64,000 nt of DNA from JBJYIN01 sp046237015. Its GTDB lineage: Bacteria; Pseudomonadota; Gammaproteobacteria; Enterobacterales; Enterobacteriaceae. The notes under the pieces were generated by a model. That model saw nothing but the letters and a program-made list of their open reading frames with translations. It searched no databases and was not told where the DNA came from. The translations under genes and the position numbers were made by a program. Positions 44,854-54,035 of this stretch are shown piece after piece. Each line of letters starts with the position of its first letter. Within the stretch, counting starts at the first letter, position 1. Location of the stretch: assembly GCF_046237015.1 (NCBI RefSeq), contig NZ_JBJYIN010000014.1, forward strand, positions 62,001 through 126,000. The letters run 5' to 3'.

Positions 44854-45186
44854 TTACTGGATCATCATGTTGTGGTGCGCGCTCATCATAATCCAGATGG
44901 AGCCCACGACGACAATCGCGATAATCAGGACGGTAAACACAAGGGCCACCACATTCCACCGTTGTTCTGACGACGTATTCAAATGCAGGAAGTACACCAG
45001 GTGCACCACGATCTGAATCACTGCACATCCCAGTACGGACAGAAGAATGATGTTATGTGACGCTGAACCGGCCATCACCATACCGAAAGGAATGACTGTC
45101 AAAATTACCGACAGAACAAAACCTATCAGATAGGATTTCACGCTACCGTGACTGGCGCCGGCATGATCGGTTGTTGAATGACTCAT
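44854..45186 (-). CDS. cyoD: Cytochrome bo3 subunit IV
   Basis: Small membrane subunit, 110 residues, three helices. The N-terminus MSHSTTDHAGASHGSVKSY matches E. coli; the ATG at 45186 overlaps the cyoC stop by 4 bp (ATGA), so the upstream frame extension to 45231 is rejected. Confidence 0.95.
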   Translation of the reverse strand: MSHSTTDHAGASHGSVKSYLIGFVLSVILTVIPFGMVMAGSASHNIILLSVLGCAVIQIVVHLVYFLHLNTSSEQRWNVVALVFTVLIIAIVVVGSIWIMMSAHHNMMIQ

Positions 45187-45800
45187 GACATTGCCCCCAA
45201 CAGGTAAACAACAGTGAAGACACAAATCCAAACGACATCAAGGAAGTGCCAGAACAAACTCAGGCACATCAAGCGCGTTTTGTTAGTCGCAGTCAGGCCA
45301 CGCTTAGAGACTTGAACCATCATAAGGGCGAGCCAGATAAGGCCGCCGGTAACGTGGATCCCATGCGTACCGACCAGAGCAAAGAAAGCGGACAGGAATG
45401 CACTGCGATCTGGGCCATACCCTTCCGCGATCAGATGATGGAACTCGTAGATTTCCATCGCGATAAACGCTAAACCGAACAGGAAAGTCAGCCCCAGCCA
45501 GACATTGACCTGAGACTTATTCCCCTTGTTCATTGCGATCATCGCCATGCCATAGGTGATACTACTGAATAGCAGGGCGAAAGTTTCTACCAGAACAAAG
45601 GACAGATTGAAAATGTCCTTTCCGCTTGGACCACCCGCTGTGCCATTAACCAGCACAGCATAGGTCGCAAACAGTGACCCGAAAATAATCAGGTCACTCA
45701 TCAGGTAGACCCAGAAGCCGAATACCTTGGTGGCACCTGTATCATGATGCCCATGCTCGGCATGGGCGGCGTTATGGTTAGTCAGAGTTTCAGTTGACAT
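45183..45800 (-). CDS. cyoC: Cytochrome bo3 subunit III
   Basis: Membrane subunit without redox centres, 205 residues and five helices. Conserved GFWVYLMSDLIIFGSLFATYAV and GTHGIHVTGGLIWL, then LFWHFLDVVWICVFTVVYL. Overlaps cyoB by 11 bp and cyoD by 4 bp. Confidence 0.96.
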   Translation of the reverse strand: MSTETLTNHNAAHAEHGHHDTGATKVFGFWVYLMSDLIIFGSLFATYAVLVNGTAGGPSGKDIFNLSFVLVETFALLFSSITYGMAMIAMNKGNKSQVNVWLGLTFLFGLAFIAMEIYEFHHLIAEGYGPDRSAFLSAFFALVGTHGIHVTGGLIWLALMMVQVSKRGLTATNKTRLMCLSLFWHFLDVVWICVFTVVYLLGAMS

Positions 45801-47781
45801 GTTTCAGGCCTGCTTTGCTGAGTTGATCAAAGTTCTGATTCTCAATTTGCTCAATTTCCTTAACCGGAACGTAGTAATCCACATCTTGATTAAAGCTGTG
45901 CACAATCCAGGTCACAATGATTCCGGCGAAACCGACAATTGCCATCCACCAAATATGCCAGATCATGGCAAAACCCAATACCAGACTGAATGCAGAGATC
46001 ATTACACCTGCACCGGTATTTTTCGGCATGTGGATCTCTTCATAACCAGCAGGTTTTTTATAGGCTTCACCTTTCTCTTTGGCATCCCAGAACGCGTCAC
46101 GTTCATGGACGTGAGGTACGGTAGCAAAGTTGTAGAATGGAGCAGGCGATGAAGTTGCCCATTCCAGTGTCCGTCCATCCCATGGATCCCCAGTCAGATC
46201 GCGGTTCTGATTGCGATCACGGATACTGACGTAGAACTGGATAACCTGACACAGCACGCCAAGACCAATCAGCAGCGCACCGAAAGAGGCAACCATCAAC
46301 AATGAATGGAATTCAGGGTTAATTTGCTGACTCAGGCGACGCGTCATTCCCATAAAGCCCAAAATATAGAGCGGCATAAAGGCAACGAAGAAGCCGATGA
46401 TCCAGAACCAGAACGCACGTTTACCCCAGGTTTCATTCAGGGTGAAACCAAAGGCTTTCGGGAACCAATAAGTGATACCGGCAAAACATCCGAATACTAC
46501 GCCGCCAATGATCACGTTATGGAAGTGCGCAATGAGGAACAGACTGTTATGCAGAACGAAGTTTGCACCAGGAACGGCTAGCAAAACACCGGTCATCCCA
46601 CCGATGGAGAAGGTGATAATAAAGCCGGTCGTCCATAGCATGGAGGAGTGAGGCTGAATGCGTCCCTGGTACATGGTAAACAGCCAGTTGAAAATTTTAA
46701 CCCCGGTAGGGATTGAAATGATCATGGTGGCAATACCAAAGAAGGCATTAACGTTCGCGCCGGACCCCATGGTGAAGAAGTGGTGTAACCAGACGATAAA
46801 TGACAATACGGTAATCGCTATGGTTGCCCATACCAGTGAGGTATAGCCAAACAGACGCTTTTTACAGAATGTGGCGACCACTTCTGAGTAGATACCGAAC
46901 ACTGGCAACACCAGAATATAAACCTCAGGATGTCCCCAGGCCCAAATCAGGTTGATGTACATCATCATGTTGCCACCCATGTCATTGGTAAAGAAATGGG
47001 TGCCGAGGTAACGGTCAAGCGTCAATAGCGCAATGGTTACTGTCAAAATCGGGAATGCAGCGATAATCAGGACGTTGGTGCACAATGCCGTCCAGGTAAA
47101 TACCGGCATTTTCATCAATGTCATACCCGGTGCGCGCATTTTCAAGATAGTCGCAAAGAAGTTAACACCAGTTAACGTGGTCCCTACACCGGATATCTGT
47201 AAACTCCATATCCAGTAATCTACCCCGACGCCGGGACTGTACTCCTTACCGGAGAGCGGTGGATAAGCGACCCATCCGGTTTGAGCGAATTCACCGACGC
47301 CCAAAGAGATGTTGATCAGGATAACCCCTACCACGAACAGCCAGAAACTCAGTGAGTTCAAGAAGGGGAAGGCAACATCACGTGCGCCAATTTGTAGCGG
47401 CACGACGAGGTTCATCAATCCCACTACAAACGGCGTAGCGACGAAGAAAATCATGATCACGCCGTGGGCGGTAAAGATTTGATCGTAGTGGTGAGCGTTG
47501 AGAAAGCCTTCATACCCGGCAGAGGCGAGGGCCTGCTGACCACGCATCATGATGGCATCGGCAAAGCCACGGATCATCATCACGAGACCGACGATGATGT
47601 ACATGATACCGATTTTCTTATGGTCTACGGAGGTGAACCATTCAGCCCATAGCCATTTCCACTTACCGAAATAGGTGAGTGCTGCCAGCAGTGCGAGGCC
47701 ACCGACAATGATTGCCGCCACGGTGACCATAATAATGGGTTCATGATACGGAACCGCATCGAGTGTAAGTTTTCCGAACAT
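45790..47781 (-). CDS. cyoB: Cytochrome bo3 subunit I
   Basis: Catalytic heme-copper subunit that reduces oxygen and pumps protons. It has 663 residues, E. coli length. Conserved TAHGVIMIFF with the low-spin heme His, WAWGHPEVYILVLPVFG with the CuB His-Tyr pair, VWLHHFFTMG with two CuB His, and HNSLFLIAHFHNVIIGG with heme o3 and low-spin His. The K- and D-channel residues appear intact by eye. The ATG at 47781 is chosen over 47814 because it gives MFGKLTLDAVP as in E. coli and sits 4 bp after cyoA. Confidence 0.96.
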   Translation of the reverse strand: MFGKLTLDAVPYHEPIIMVTVAAIIVGGLALLAALTYFGKWKWLWAEWFTSVDHKKIGIMYIIVGLVMMIRGFADAIMMRGQQALASAGYEGFLNAHHYDQIFTAHGVIMIFFVATPFVVGLMNLVVPLQIGARDVAFPFLNSLSFWLFVVGVILINISLGVGEFAQTGWVAYPPLSGKEYSPGVGVDYWIWSLQISGVGTTLTGVNFFATILKMRAPGMTLMKMPVFTWTALCTNVLIIAAFPILTVTIALLTLDRYLGTHFFTNDMGGNMMMYINLIWAWGHPEVYILVLPVFGIYSEVVATFCKKRLFGYTSLVWATIAITVLSFIVWLHHFFTMGSGANVNAFFGIATMIISIPTGVKIFNWLFTMYQGRIQPHSSMLWTTGFIITFSIGGMTGVLLAVPGANFVLHNSLFLIAHFHNVIIGGVVFGCFAGITYWFPKAFGFTLNETWGKRAFWFWIIGFFVAFMPLYILGFMGMTRRLSQQINPEFHSLLMVASFGALLIGLGVLCQVIQFYVSIRDRNQNRDLTGDPWDGRTLEWATSSPAPFYNFATVPHVHERDAFWDAKEKGEAYKKPAGYEEIHMPKNTGAGVMISAFSLVLGFAMIWHIWWMAIVGFAGIIVTWIVHSFNQDVDYYVPVKEIEQIENQNFDQLSKAGLKHVN

Positions 47782-47785
47782 CGTA

Positions 47786-48748
47786 TTATCCCTCGGCTCC
47801 TTGGTGCGAGCCATGCCCGCCCATGTTCATACTCTCATTGTGTTGCATGTTTTCGTCGTGCTTCATGCTTTCACCATGAGGGTGCATGTTCATGTTGTCG
47901 CCTGTGAATTTGCGAATAATATTATTGAACAAATCCGGTTGAACGCTGGAGTAGTGTTCTACAGGATGGAATTCACTAGGCTGGGCCAGTTTGTTGAATT
48001 CATCCATGTTATTAAGCGTCTTGGATGACGCACGGACATTGGCAACCCACTGGTCGAATTCTTGCTGGCTTGGTGTAGCAATGGCAGTGAATTTCATGCC
48101 GGAGAAGCCTTTCCCGCTGTAACCACCGGAAATACCATCATATTTGCCAGGTTCGTTGGCGATCAGGTGCAGCTTGGTCTGCATACCGGCCATAGCATAA
48201 ATTTGCCCGCCAAGACGAGGGATGAAGATGGAGTTCATCACTGAATCGGAGGTGACTTTAAACGCAACAGGGGTATTTGCCGGGAAAGCCAGTTCATTGA
48301 CGCTGGCGATACCCAGATCCGGATAAATGAAGAGCCATTTCCAGTCGAGTGAAATCACTTCGACATTAATTGGCTTCACGTCGGATTCCAGCGGTTTGTA
48401 CGGATCAAGCGAGTGAGTCGTTTTCCAGGTAATCGTAGCAAGAATAACGATAATGATAATTGGTACTGTCCAAACAACGGCTTCAATTTTGTTGGAATGT
48501 GACCAATTCGGGGTGTATTTCGCCTTTTCGTTGGAAGCACGGAACTTCCAGGCAAAGGCAATCGTCATAATGATAACGGGAACGACAACGATCAACATCA
48601 GCCCGATTGCTGTCAGTATTAACGACCGTTGCTCTAACCCGACCTGTCCTTTGGGATTCATCAATGCCATATCGCAGCCGCTAAGTAGCGCCGTGGCTGC
48701 AAATAAAGACAACATCCCAAAAATTTTATTGTATTTCCTGAGTCTCAT
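47786..48748 (-). CDS. cyoA: Cytochrome bo3 subunit II
   Basis: Quinol-oxidase subunit II, a lipoprotein of 320 residues. Lipobox LLSGC (Cys25), two helices (about 43-65 and 88-110), then a periplasmic cupredoxin fold. As expected for quinol oxidases, the CuA ligands of cytochrome c oxidases are absent. The last 40 residues are strongly His/Met-rich (MNMHPHGESMKHDENMQHN), a putative metal-binding tail. First gene of the operon; its promoter lies in the 48749-49162 gap. Confidence 0.95.
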   Translation of the reverse strand: MRLRKYNKIFGMLSLFAATALLSGCDMALMNPKGQVGLEQRSLILTAIGLMLIVVVPVIIMTIAFAWKFRASNEKAKYTPNWSHSNKIEAVVWTVPIIIIVILATITWKTTHSLDPYKPLESDVKPINVEVISLDWKWLFIYPDLGIASVNELAFPANTPVAFKVTSDSVMNSIFIPRLGGQIYAMAGMQTKLHLIANEPGKYDGISGGYSGKGFSGMKFTAIATPSQQEFDQWVANVRASSKTLNNMDEFNKLAQPSEFHPVEHYSSVQPDLFNNIIRKFTGDNMNMHPHGESMKHDENMQHNESMNMGGHGSHQGAEG

Positions 48749-49162
48749 CTAGCGACCTCAATAAAAAGGGCTCTATTGTCATTTCACGCGAGCGGGCATT
48801 TTACGGGAAGGTTACTGTACTGTAAACATGATTGATGGTATGTCAGCCTATTGTTGCTGTTTTTTGCCTTGATTGTCACAAAGATAACGCAAAAATAAAA
48901 AATAATTTAAAAAACAGCAAATTAAAACGTCATACAGATGGAAGTATGGATGGATAATAAAAAATTACAACTGAGTGCGAATCTTATTTTCTAGCGAGGT
49001 GTCATTTTTTATCCGGGGAAAAAGATCATAAAACGAAATTAGCGTGAAAAAATATTAAGCGCGATGAAATAAATGTTTTCCTCATACGATTATAAAGAGA
49101 AAAATAATTTAATAAGGGGATAAATGCGCAGGATAAGTCGCATCATACCCACAACGTTCCGT
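48749..49162. other. AT-rich region between ampG and cyoA
   Basis: 414 bp without a gene. It must hold the cyo promoter, which is ArcA/Fnr controlled in E. coli; I could not assign those sites by eye. Centre (48880-49120) is very AT-rich, possibly curved. Confidence 0.4.
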
Positions 49163-50647
49163 TTACTGTGCTCTTGCGTGAGGCGACCTTAATGCGAGGT
49201 AGTCCAGCAGGCTACCTAATAAAACCCCTAAAAGCGCCAATCCGCTGCCAGCCAGCAGCAAGTATTCAGCGATAAAGGCTGGAATGTTCCATCCTAGAGC
49301 ATCGATGATTAACAATATTAGCCACAATCCCATTAAACTTGCGCCGACGGTGAGCATGCGCAGCGCGTTCTTATAATAGGTAGGGAAACGGGTGCGCAAT
49401 TGAAAATCATCGGTTTTTTGCGTGAACTCCAGAGTACTGCGACATACCAGTAAGAGAAAAAGTCCCGGTAGTGCTGCAATAATGGAAAAGAGGTAAAACC
49501 ACGCCCATCCGTAGAGTTCGACAAACCAGCCTGCAATCGGACCGACATAAACACGCCCCACGGCCGAAAGGGCTGATAACAAGGCAAACTGGGTGGCTGA
49601 AAATGACTTGTTGCACAACGTCATTAATAGTGCCACGAATGCCGCTGTTCCCATCCCTCCGCACAGGTTTTCAAGGAATACTGCGCTGGCCATTGAGAAG
49701 AGGTGTTTATCGGTGATAGATAAAAGCCAGTACCCGGCATTGGATACGGCTTGAAGAATGCCGAAGATCATTAAAGCCCGAAACAGCGTTAAACGCTGCA
49801 TCAGTAAACCACCATAAATGGCACCGATGATCGTAGCAAGCAGCCCTAATGTTTTGTTTACCAAACCGACATCGCCCGCGTTAAAACCGACCCCTCGGAT
49901 GAGAAACGTTGTTGTCAGGCTGATAGCAAACGCGTCACCTAATTTATACAGAACGATAAGTAGCAAAATAAGCCAGGCATTATTACGAGAAAAAAAGTCT
50001 CGTAATGGCGCAACGATCGCTTGTTCCATCGATCGCGGTACTGGCTGAGTATTATGTGGTTCCGGTGCCAGCCATGTAGAGATGACGCCGATCAGCATGA
50101 GTCCGGCCATAAGCCAGTATGTTGCTTGCCAACCTAAAAATCGGTCGGCTATCCATAATGCTAATCCGCCTGAAACCAGCATCGCCAGTCGGTAACCTAG
50201 TACTGAGGTTGCTGCACCCGTTCCACGTTCTTCAGGGGGGAGCAGATCGGTTTTATAAGCGTCGAAAACGATGTCTTGTGATGCTGAGAAAAAGGCAACA
50301 AGAACAGCGAGTGCGGCAAGCCACCAAAGATCGCTGGCCGGATTCATGAACCCCATGCAGATAATGGCGGCGATGAGGGATAGCTGGCTTAGCAGTAACC
50401 AACCGCGTCTACGCCCCAGAAAAGGTGGGGTGTAGCGGTCCATCAGTGGTGACCAAAGGAATTTGAAGACATAGGCTTGCCCGACAAGGGAGAAAAAGCC
50501 GATCGTTTTCAAATCAACATTTTCAACGGTCATCCAGGCTTGTAACGTGCCGGAGGTTAACGCCAGCGGTAGCCCTGATGCGAATCCAAGCAGCAACAAA
50601 AAACGCGAATTACGTTGGCTAAAGAGAGTAATAATACGACTAAACAT
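49163..50647 (-). CDS. ampG: Muropeptide permease AmpG
   Basis: MFS carrier that imports anhydromuropeptides for cell-wall recycling and so controls AmpC induction. It has 494 residues and about 14 helices. ASGLPLALTSGTLQAWMTVENVDLKTIGFFSL is almost identical to E. coli; SPLMDRYTPPFLGRRRGW is the MFS motif A. The ATG at 50647 follows an AAAGGG ribosome site; 50671 adds eight unsupported residues. It lies 62 bp downstream of yajG. Confidence 0.95.
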   Translation of the reverse strand: MFSRIITLFSQRNSRFLLLLGFASGLPLALTSGTLQAWMTVENVDLKTIGFFSLVGQAYVFKFLWSPLMDRYTPPFLGRRRGWLLLSQLSLIAAIICMGFMNPASDLWWLAALAVLVAFFSASQDIVFDAYKTDLLPPEERGTGAATSVLGYRLAMLVSGGLALWIADRFLGWQATYWLMAGLMLIGVISTWLAPEPHNTQPVPRSMEQAIVAPLRDFFSRNNAWLILLLIVLYKLGDAFAISLTTTFLIRGVGFNAGDVGLVNKTLGLLATIIGAIYGGLLMQRLTLFRALMIFGILQAVSNAGYWLLSITDKHLFSMASAVFLENLCGGMGTAAFVALLMTLCNKSFSATQFALLSALSAVGRVYVGPIAGWFVELYGWAWFYLFSIIAALPGLFLLLVCRSTLEFTQKTDDFQLRTRFPTYYKNALRMLTVGASLMGLWLILLIIDALGWNIPAFIAEYLLLAGSGLALLGVLLGSLLDYLALRSPHARAQ

Positions 50648-50709
50648 GGATGGCCCTTTCCGTTGCATCACGGTGTGAGTCCGTGCGCAACGGAAGCGGA
50701 TTGAAATGA

Positions 50710-51288
50710 TTAACGCGCGTTTGTCTTGATAAACTCGCTGACGCTGGTGTCTTGTGCCATGTCATTAATAACATCACTTAGCACCGTATTGACGGCGTTG
50801 GTGATTTTTTCATTGGTGGCAGTGAAAGCGCCCTGGACGTTATAAGTGGAGCGGTAATTTTTCACTTGTTTATTGCCGTTTGCCGCCTGAGACAGGATAG
50901 AAATATCAGCTTTAGTCGTAATGTTGTAACGCAGGTTACCTTCGGATACGTCAGCGTACAGATGATTGACGACGATCTGTAAAGCTACCGGGCCACCGGT
51001 TCCCATCATGTATCCGCGGGCTGTCATTTGTTTTTCCAGTGCTTCTTGCAACAGGAAACGTAAATCGCGTGAAGGTGTCAGGGTGACTAATTGGCCCTCG
51101 CGATTCACTTTCGCCAACGCTTGATCAGCTCGTTGGTCTGCGCCGTTAATGCTGATGGTGACGCCCATCAAGGTTGGATCCTGTGATGGCAGCGTAATTT
51201 TCGGCGTAACGTTCAGTGTGTTTGTGCTTGCAGCGCATCCTGCGAGCATCAGCGCAGCCAGAAGAGGGAAAAATAGTTTTTTTAACAT
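50710..51288 (-). CDS. yajG: YajG family lipoprotein
   Basis: 192-residue lipoprotein of unknown function. Signal peptide with lipobox LMLAGC (Cys18). The rest is a YajG domain with DLRFLLQEALEKQMTARGY. In E. coli yajG is co-transcribed with ampG and both are induced with bolA; the same order is kept here. Confidence 0.92.
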   Translation of the reverse strand: MLKKLFFPLLAALMLAGCAASTNTLNVTPKITLPSQDPTLMGVTISINGADQRADQALAKVNREGQLVTLTPSRDLRFLLQEALEKQMTARGYMMGTGGPVALQIVVNHLYADVSEGNLRYNITTKADISILSQAANGNKQVKNYRSTYNVQGAFTATNEKITNAVNTVLSDVINDMAQDTSVSEFIKTNAR

Positions 51289-51611
51289 TCGTATTTTCTC
51301 AAAAATGATTAAGGTGGTTAGCTGATAAGAATTCTTGGTATCATATCATCGCCGCCGACGGGGAAAAGAGCTGAATTGAGGTAAATTATCCTGAAATGCC
51401 TCTTTTTTATGTCTATAACCCAGTGGAAATCGTTTTTATCACATCAACGACATTGATGATATGCCAGCCGATGACATTTATTCACTGCCAGCCTCTCTAT
51501 TATTGATCATAACAGCTTGAAAAACGGCTAAGATTGAAGTGATTCGAGGATTTACAGTGACAGGAATGTTGAGCTGGTACCAAACTTTTTAAAACTTGAA
51601 AGGGCTGCCGT
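51289..51611. other. yajG-bolA divergent intergenic region
   Basis: 323 bp without a gene. Probably carries the bolA and yajG-ampG promoters. No hairpin or motif stood out. Confidence 0.4.
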
Positions 51612-51926
51612 ATGATGCGTGAAACGATAGAAGAAAAATTGCGTGTGGGGTTTGGTCCCGTCCACTTGGATGTGAGTGATGAAAGTTATCGTCACAACGT
51701 TCCGGCAGGTTCAGAGAGCCATTTCAAAGTTGTTATCGTTAGCGAGCGCTTTGTGGGGGAACGAGTGTTGGCTCGTCATCGCGCTATTTATGCCGTGTTG
51801 GCGACGGAATTGGCGAGTACGGTGCATGCGCTAGCGTTGCATACTTATACGATAAAAGAATGGGACAGTTTGCAAAATGCTGTACCTTTATCTCCCCCAT
51901 GTGGTGGGGCAGGCATACTGTCCTGA
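51612..51926 (+). CDS. bolA: BolA family morphogene/iron-sulfur regulator
   Basis: Small stress-induced protein that binds DNA and monothiol glutaredoxins; affects cell shape and biofilm. It has 104 residues, class II KH-like fold. Conserved DESYRHNVPAGSESHFKVV and the RHRAIYAVLATELASTVHALALHTYT block with the signature His. Ends with SPPCGGAG as in E. coli. Ahead of tig. Confidence 0.95.
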   Translation: MMRETIEEKLRVGFGPVHLDVSDESYRHNVPAGSESHFKVVIVSERFVGERVLARHRAIYAVLATELASTVHALALHTYTIKEWDSLQNAVPLSPPCGGAGILS

Positions 51927-52227
51927 GTGTTAAATATGGCTCGTTTTGAATCTTTTTGATGCGGGTCATTCATAAAAGTGTGAATCGCTCGTTGCAATAG
52001 TCTTTCTGCCGTCCTCGACTCATCCTATCTATATCGCTATAATGCCGCGTCTATTTTTCCGGAATGTATTCGGGACGCTTCTGACTACAGGGAACGGGGT
52101 CTGGTCATGCATAACCGTCCCGGTTCTGTGGGATTTTTTCAATCATGCGATCGTGATTGAGATAAGCTTGCTGTTGTGAGAATAGTTTTGGGGTTGACCG
52201 AGCACTGTGATTTTTTGAGGTAACAAG
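51927..52227. other. bolA-tig intergenic region
   Basis: 301 bp without a gene; tig promoter region. A TATAAT sequence lies at about 52037-52042 and could be the -10. Otherwise nothing seen. Confidence 0.4.
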
Positions 52228-53532
52228 ATGCAAGTTTCTGTTGAAACCACTCAAGGCCTTGGGCGCCGTGTAACGATTACCGTTGCTGCTGACAGCATTG
52301 AGAGCGCAGTTAAAAGCGAACTGGTCAACGTGGCCAAAAAAGTACGTATCGACGGCTTCCGTAAAGGTAAAGTGCCGATGAATGTTGTTGCTCAGCGTTA
52401 TGGTGCCTCTGTGCGTCAGGATGTGCTGGGTGATTTGATGCAGCGTAATTTTGTCGATGCCATCATCAAAGAAAAAATTAATCCGGTTGGCGCACCGAAC
52501 TATGTTCCGGGCGAATATACCGTGGGTGGAGACTTCACTTACTCGGTTGAGTTTGAAGTGTACCCTGAAGTTGAATTGAAAGGTCTGGATGCGATCGAAG
52601 TTGAAAAACCGATTGTAGAAGTGACTGATGCTGATGTTGACACCATGCTGGAAACGCTGCGTAAGCAACAGGCGACCTGGAAAGAAGTGGATCGTGCCGT
52701 TGCTGCTGAAGACCGCGTAACGTTGGATTTTACCGGTTCTATTGATGGTGAAGCGTTCGAAGGCGGTAAGGCTTCTGACTTTATACTGGCGATGGGGCAA
52801 AGCCGCATGATCCCTGGTTTTGAAGAGGGTGTTGTAGGTCATAAAGCGGGTGAAGAATTTACGATTAACGTCAACTTCCCCGAAGATTACCACGCTGAAA
52901 ATCTGAAGGGTAAGGCGGCAGCGTTCGCAATTGTTCTGAAGAAAGTTGAAGAACGTGAATTACCAGAACTGACTGAAGAGTTTATTAAACGTTTTGGCGT
53001 AGCGGATGGTTCTCAGGAAGGTTTGCGTGCTGAAGTTCGCAAAAATATGGAACGTGAACTGAAAGGCGCTGTTCGTAACCGCATTAAGACTCAGGTTCTG
53101 GATGGGTTGGTTAATGCGAATGAAATCGACGTGCCTGCTGCATTGATCGATGGTGAAATCGATGTACTGCGTCGTCAGGCTGCACAGCGTTTTGGCGGTA
53201 ATGAAAAGCAAGCGCTGGAATTGCCTCGTGAACTGTTCGAAGAACAAGCTAAACGTCGTGTGGTTGTCGGCCTGCTATTGGGCGAAGTGATCAACACGAA
53301 TGAACTGAAAGCTGACGATGCGCGCGTTAACACGTTGATCGAAGAGATGGCTTCTGCTTACGAAGATCCGCAGGAAGTTATCGAGTTCTATGGTAAAAAC
53401 AAAGAGCTGATGAACAACATGCGTAACGTTGCGCTGGAAGAGCAAGCGGTAGAAACCGTACTTTCCAAAGCGAAAGTCGTTGAAAAATCAGTGAGTTTCA
53501 ATGATCTGATGAATCAAACTACGACTGCATAA
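52228..53532 (+). CDS. tig: Trigger factor
   Basis: Ribosome-bound chaperone and peptidyl-prolyl isomerase. It has 434 residues. Ribosome-binding signature in the N-domain is GFRKGKVPMNVVAQRYG (about 43-60). The PPIase (FKBP-like) domain at about 150-245 has VTLDFTGSIDGEAFEGG. The C-terminal helical arms follow. In E. coli clpP, clpX and lon come next; here the DNA changes to the aroF region. Confidence 0.97.
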   Translation: MQVSVETTQGLGRRVTITVAADSIESAVKSELVNVAKKVRIDGFRKGKVPMNVVAQRYGASVRQDVLGDLMQRNFVDAIIKEKINPVGAPNYVPGEYTVGGDFTYSVEFEVYPEVELKGLDAIEVEKPIVEVTDADVDTMLETLRKQQATWKEVDRAVAAEDRVTLDFTGSIDGEAFEGGKASDFILAMGQSRMIPGFEEGVVGHKAGEEFTINVNFPEDYHAENLKGKAAAFAIVLKKVEERELPELTEEFIKRFGVADGSQEGLRAEVRKNMERELKGAVRNRIKTQVLDGLVNANEIDVPAALIDGEIDVLRRQAAQRFGGNEKQALELPRELFEEQAKRRVVVGLLLGEVINTNELKADDARVNTLIEEMASAYEDPQEVIEFYGKNKELMNNMRNVALEEQAVETVLSKAKVVEKSVSFNDLMNQTTTA

Positions 53533-53562
53533 GTTTATTACGTCTCTCGAATGTTTTGATTA

Positions 53563-53593
53563 TTATCAGCGGACATCAGATATCCGCTGATAA
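53563..53593. terminator. First hairpin after tig
   Basis: TTATCAGCGGA (53563-53573) / TCCGCTGATAA (53583-53593), perfect 11-bp stem. Confidence 0.65.
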
Positions 53594-53596
53594 TAA

Positions 53597-53631
53597 AATA
53601 AATCCCACGGCCAGATTGCGTGGGATTTATT
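53597..53631. terminator. Bidirectional terminator between tig and yfiL-like gene
   Basis: AATAAATCCCACG (53597-53609) / CGTGGGATTTATT (53619-53631), perfect 13-bp stem, A/T-rich at its base on both strands. It lies 4 bp from the stop of the next, convergent gene. Confidence 0.75.
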
Positions 53632-53635
53632 CTAC

Positions 53636-53989
53636 CTAGTGCGGTAAATTTTGCTGCCATTGGGCTCTTAAGTGTTCTGCATCAGCAACACCATCGCAAC
53701 TGGCAGGAAAGTTCTTGCCCGATTGACCCCATTCCTTCATGTTGGCTGAATGACATAAATTAGCCTGCCCTGCACTATAGCCGTGTAAATAAGTCTCTCG
53801 ATCGATTTCCGGATTGCCAAACCACTCTTGCAAAGGCGCATTGTCTTTCACCACCTTGCCCGACATGGCGTCCTGATAACCGGTATCATACCAAAAGGAT
53901 ACTTCTCCTTTAGCTGGCTGAGGCGGAAGATGGTTTTGGCAACCAGTAATAAAAATGATGACAGCCAAAAAGTAACTGTATTTCATCAT
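53636..53989 (-). CDS. yfiL: YfiL-like lipoprotein (DUF2799)
   Basis: Lipoprotein of 117 residues and unknown function. Lipobox FITGC (Cys16-17 region). Then WYDTGYQDAMSGK, YLHGYSAGQANLC and SGKNFPASCDGVA, which are the DUF2799 landmarks as I recall them from E. coli YfiL. In E. coli yfiL lies next to aroF as here, with one gene less between. A second ATG three bases downstream is an equally good start. Confidence 0.65.
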   Translation of the reverse strand: MMKYSYFLAVIIFITGCQNHLPPQPAKGEVSFWYDTGYQDAMSGKVVKDNAPLQEWFGNPEIDRETYLHGYSAGQANLCHSANMKEWGQSGKNFPASCDGVADAEHLRAQWQQNLPH

Positions 53990-54035
53990 GAAACCTTTTA
54001 TGCGTTGATATTTTTATCATAAGCGCGTTTTGCTT

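Noticed and set aside
52105..52893. 262-codon minus-strand frame over the tig start
   Set aside because: Antisense shadow of tig; His/Asn/Phe-rich low-quality sequence without a family.
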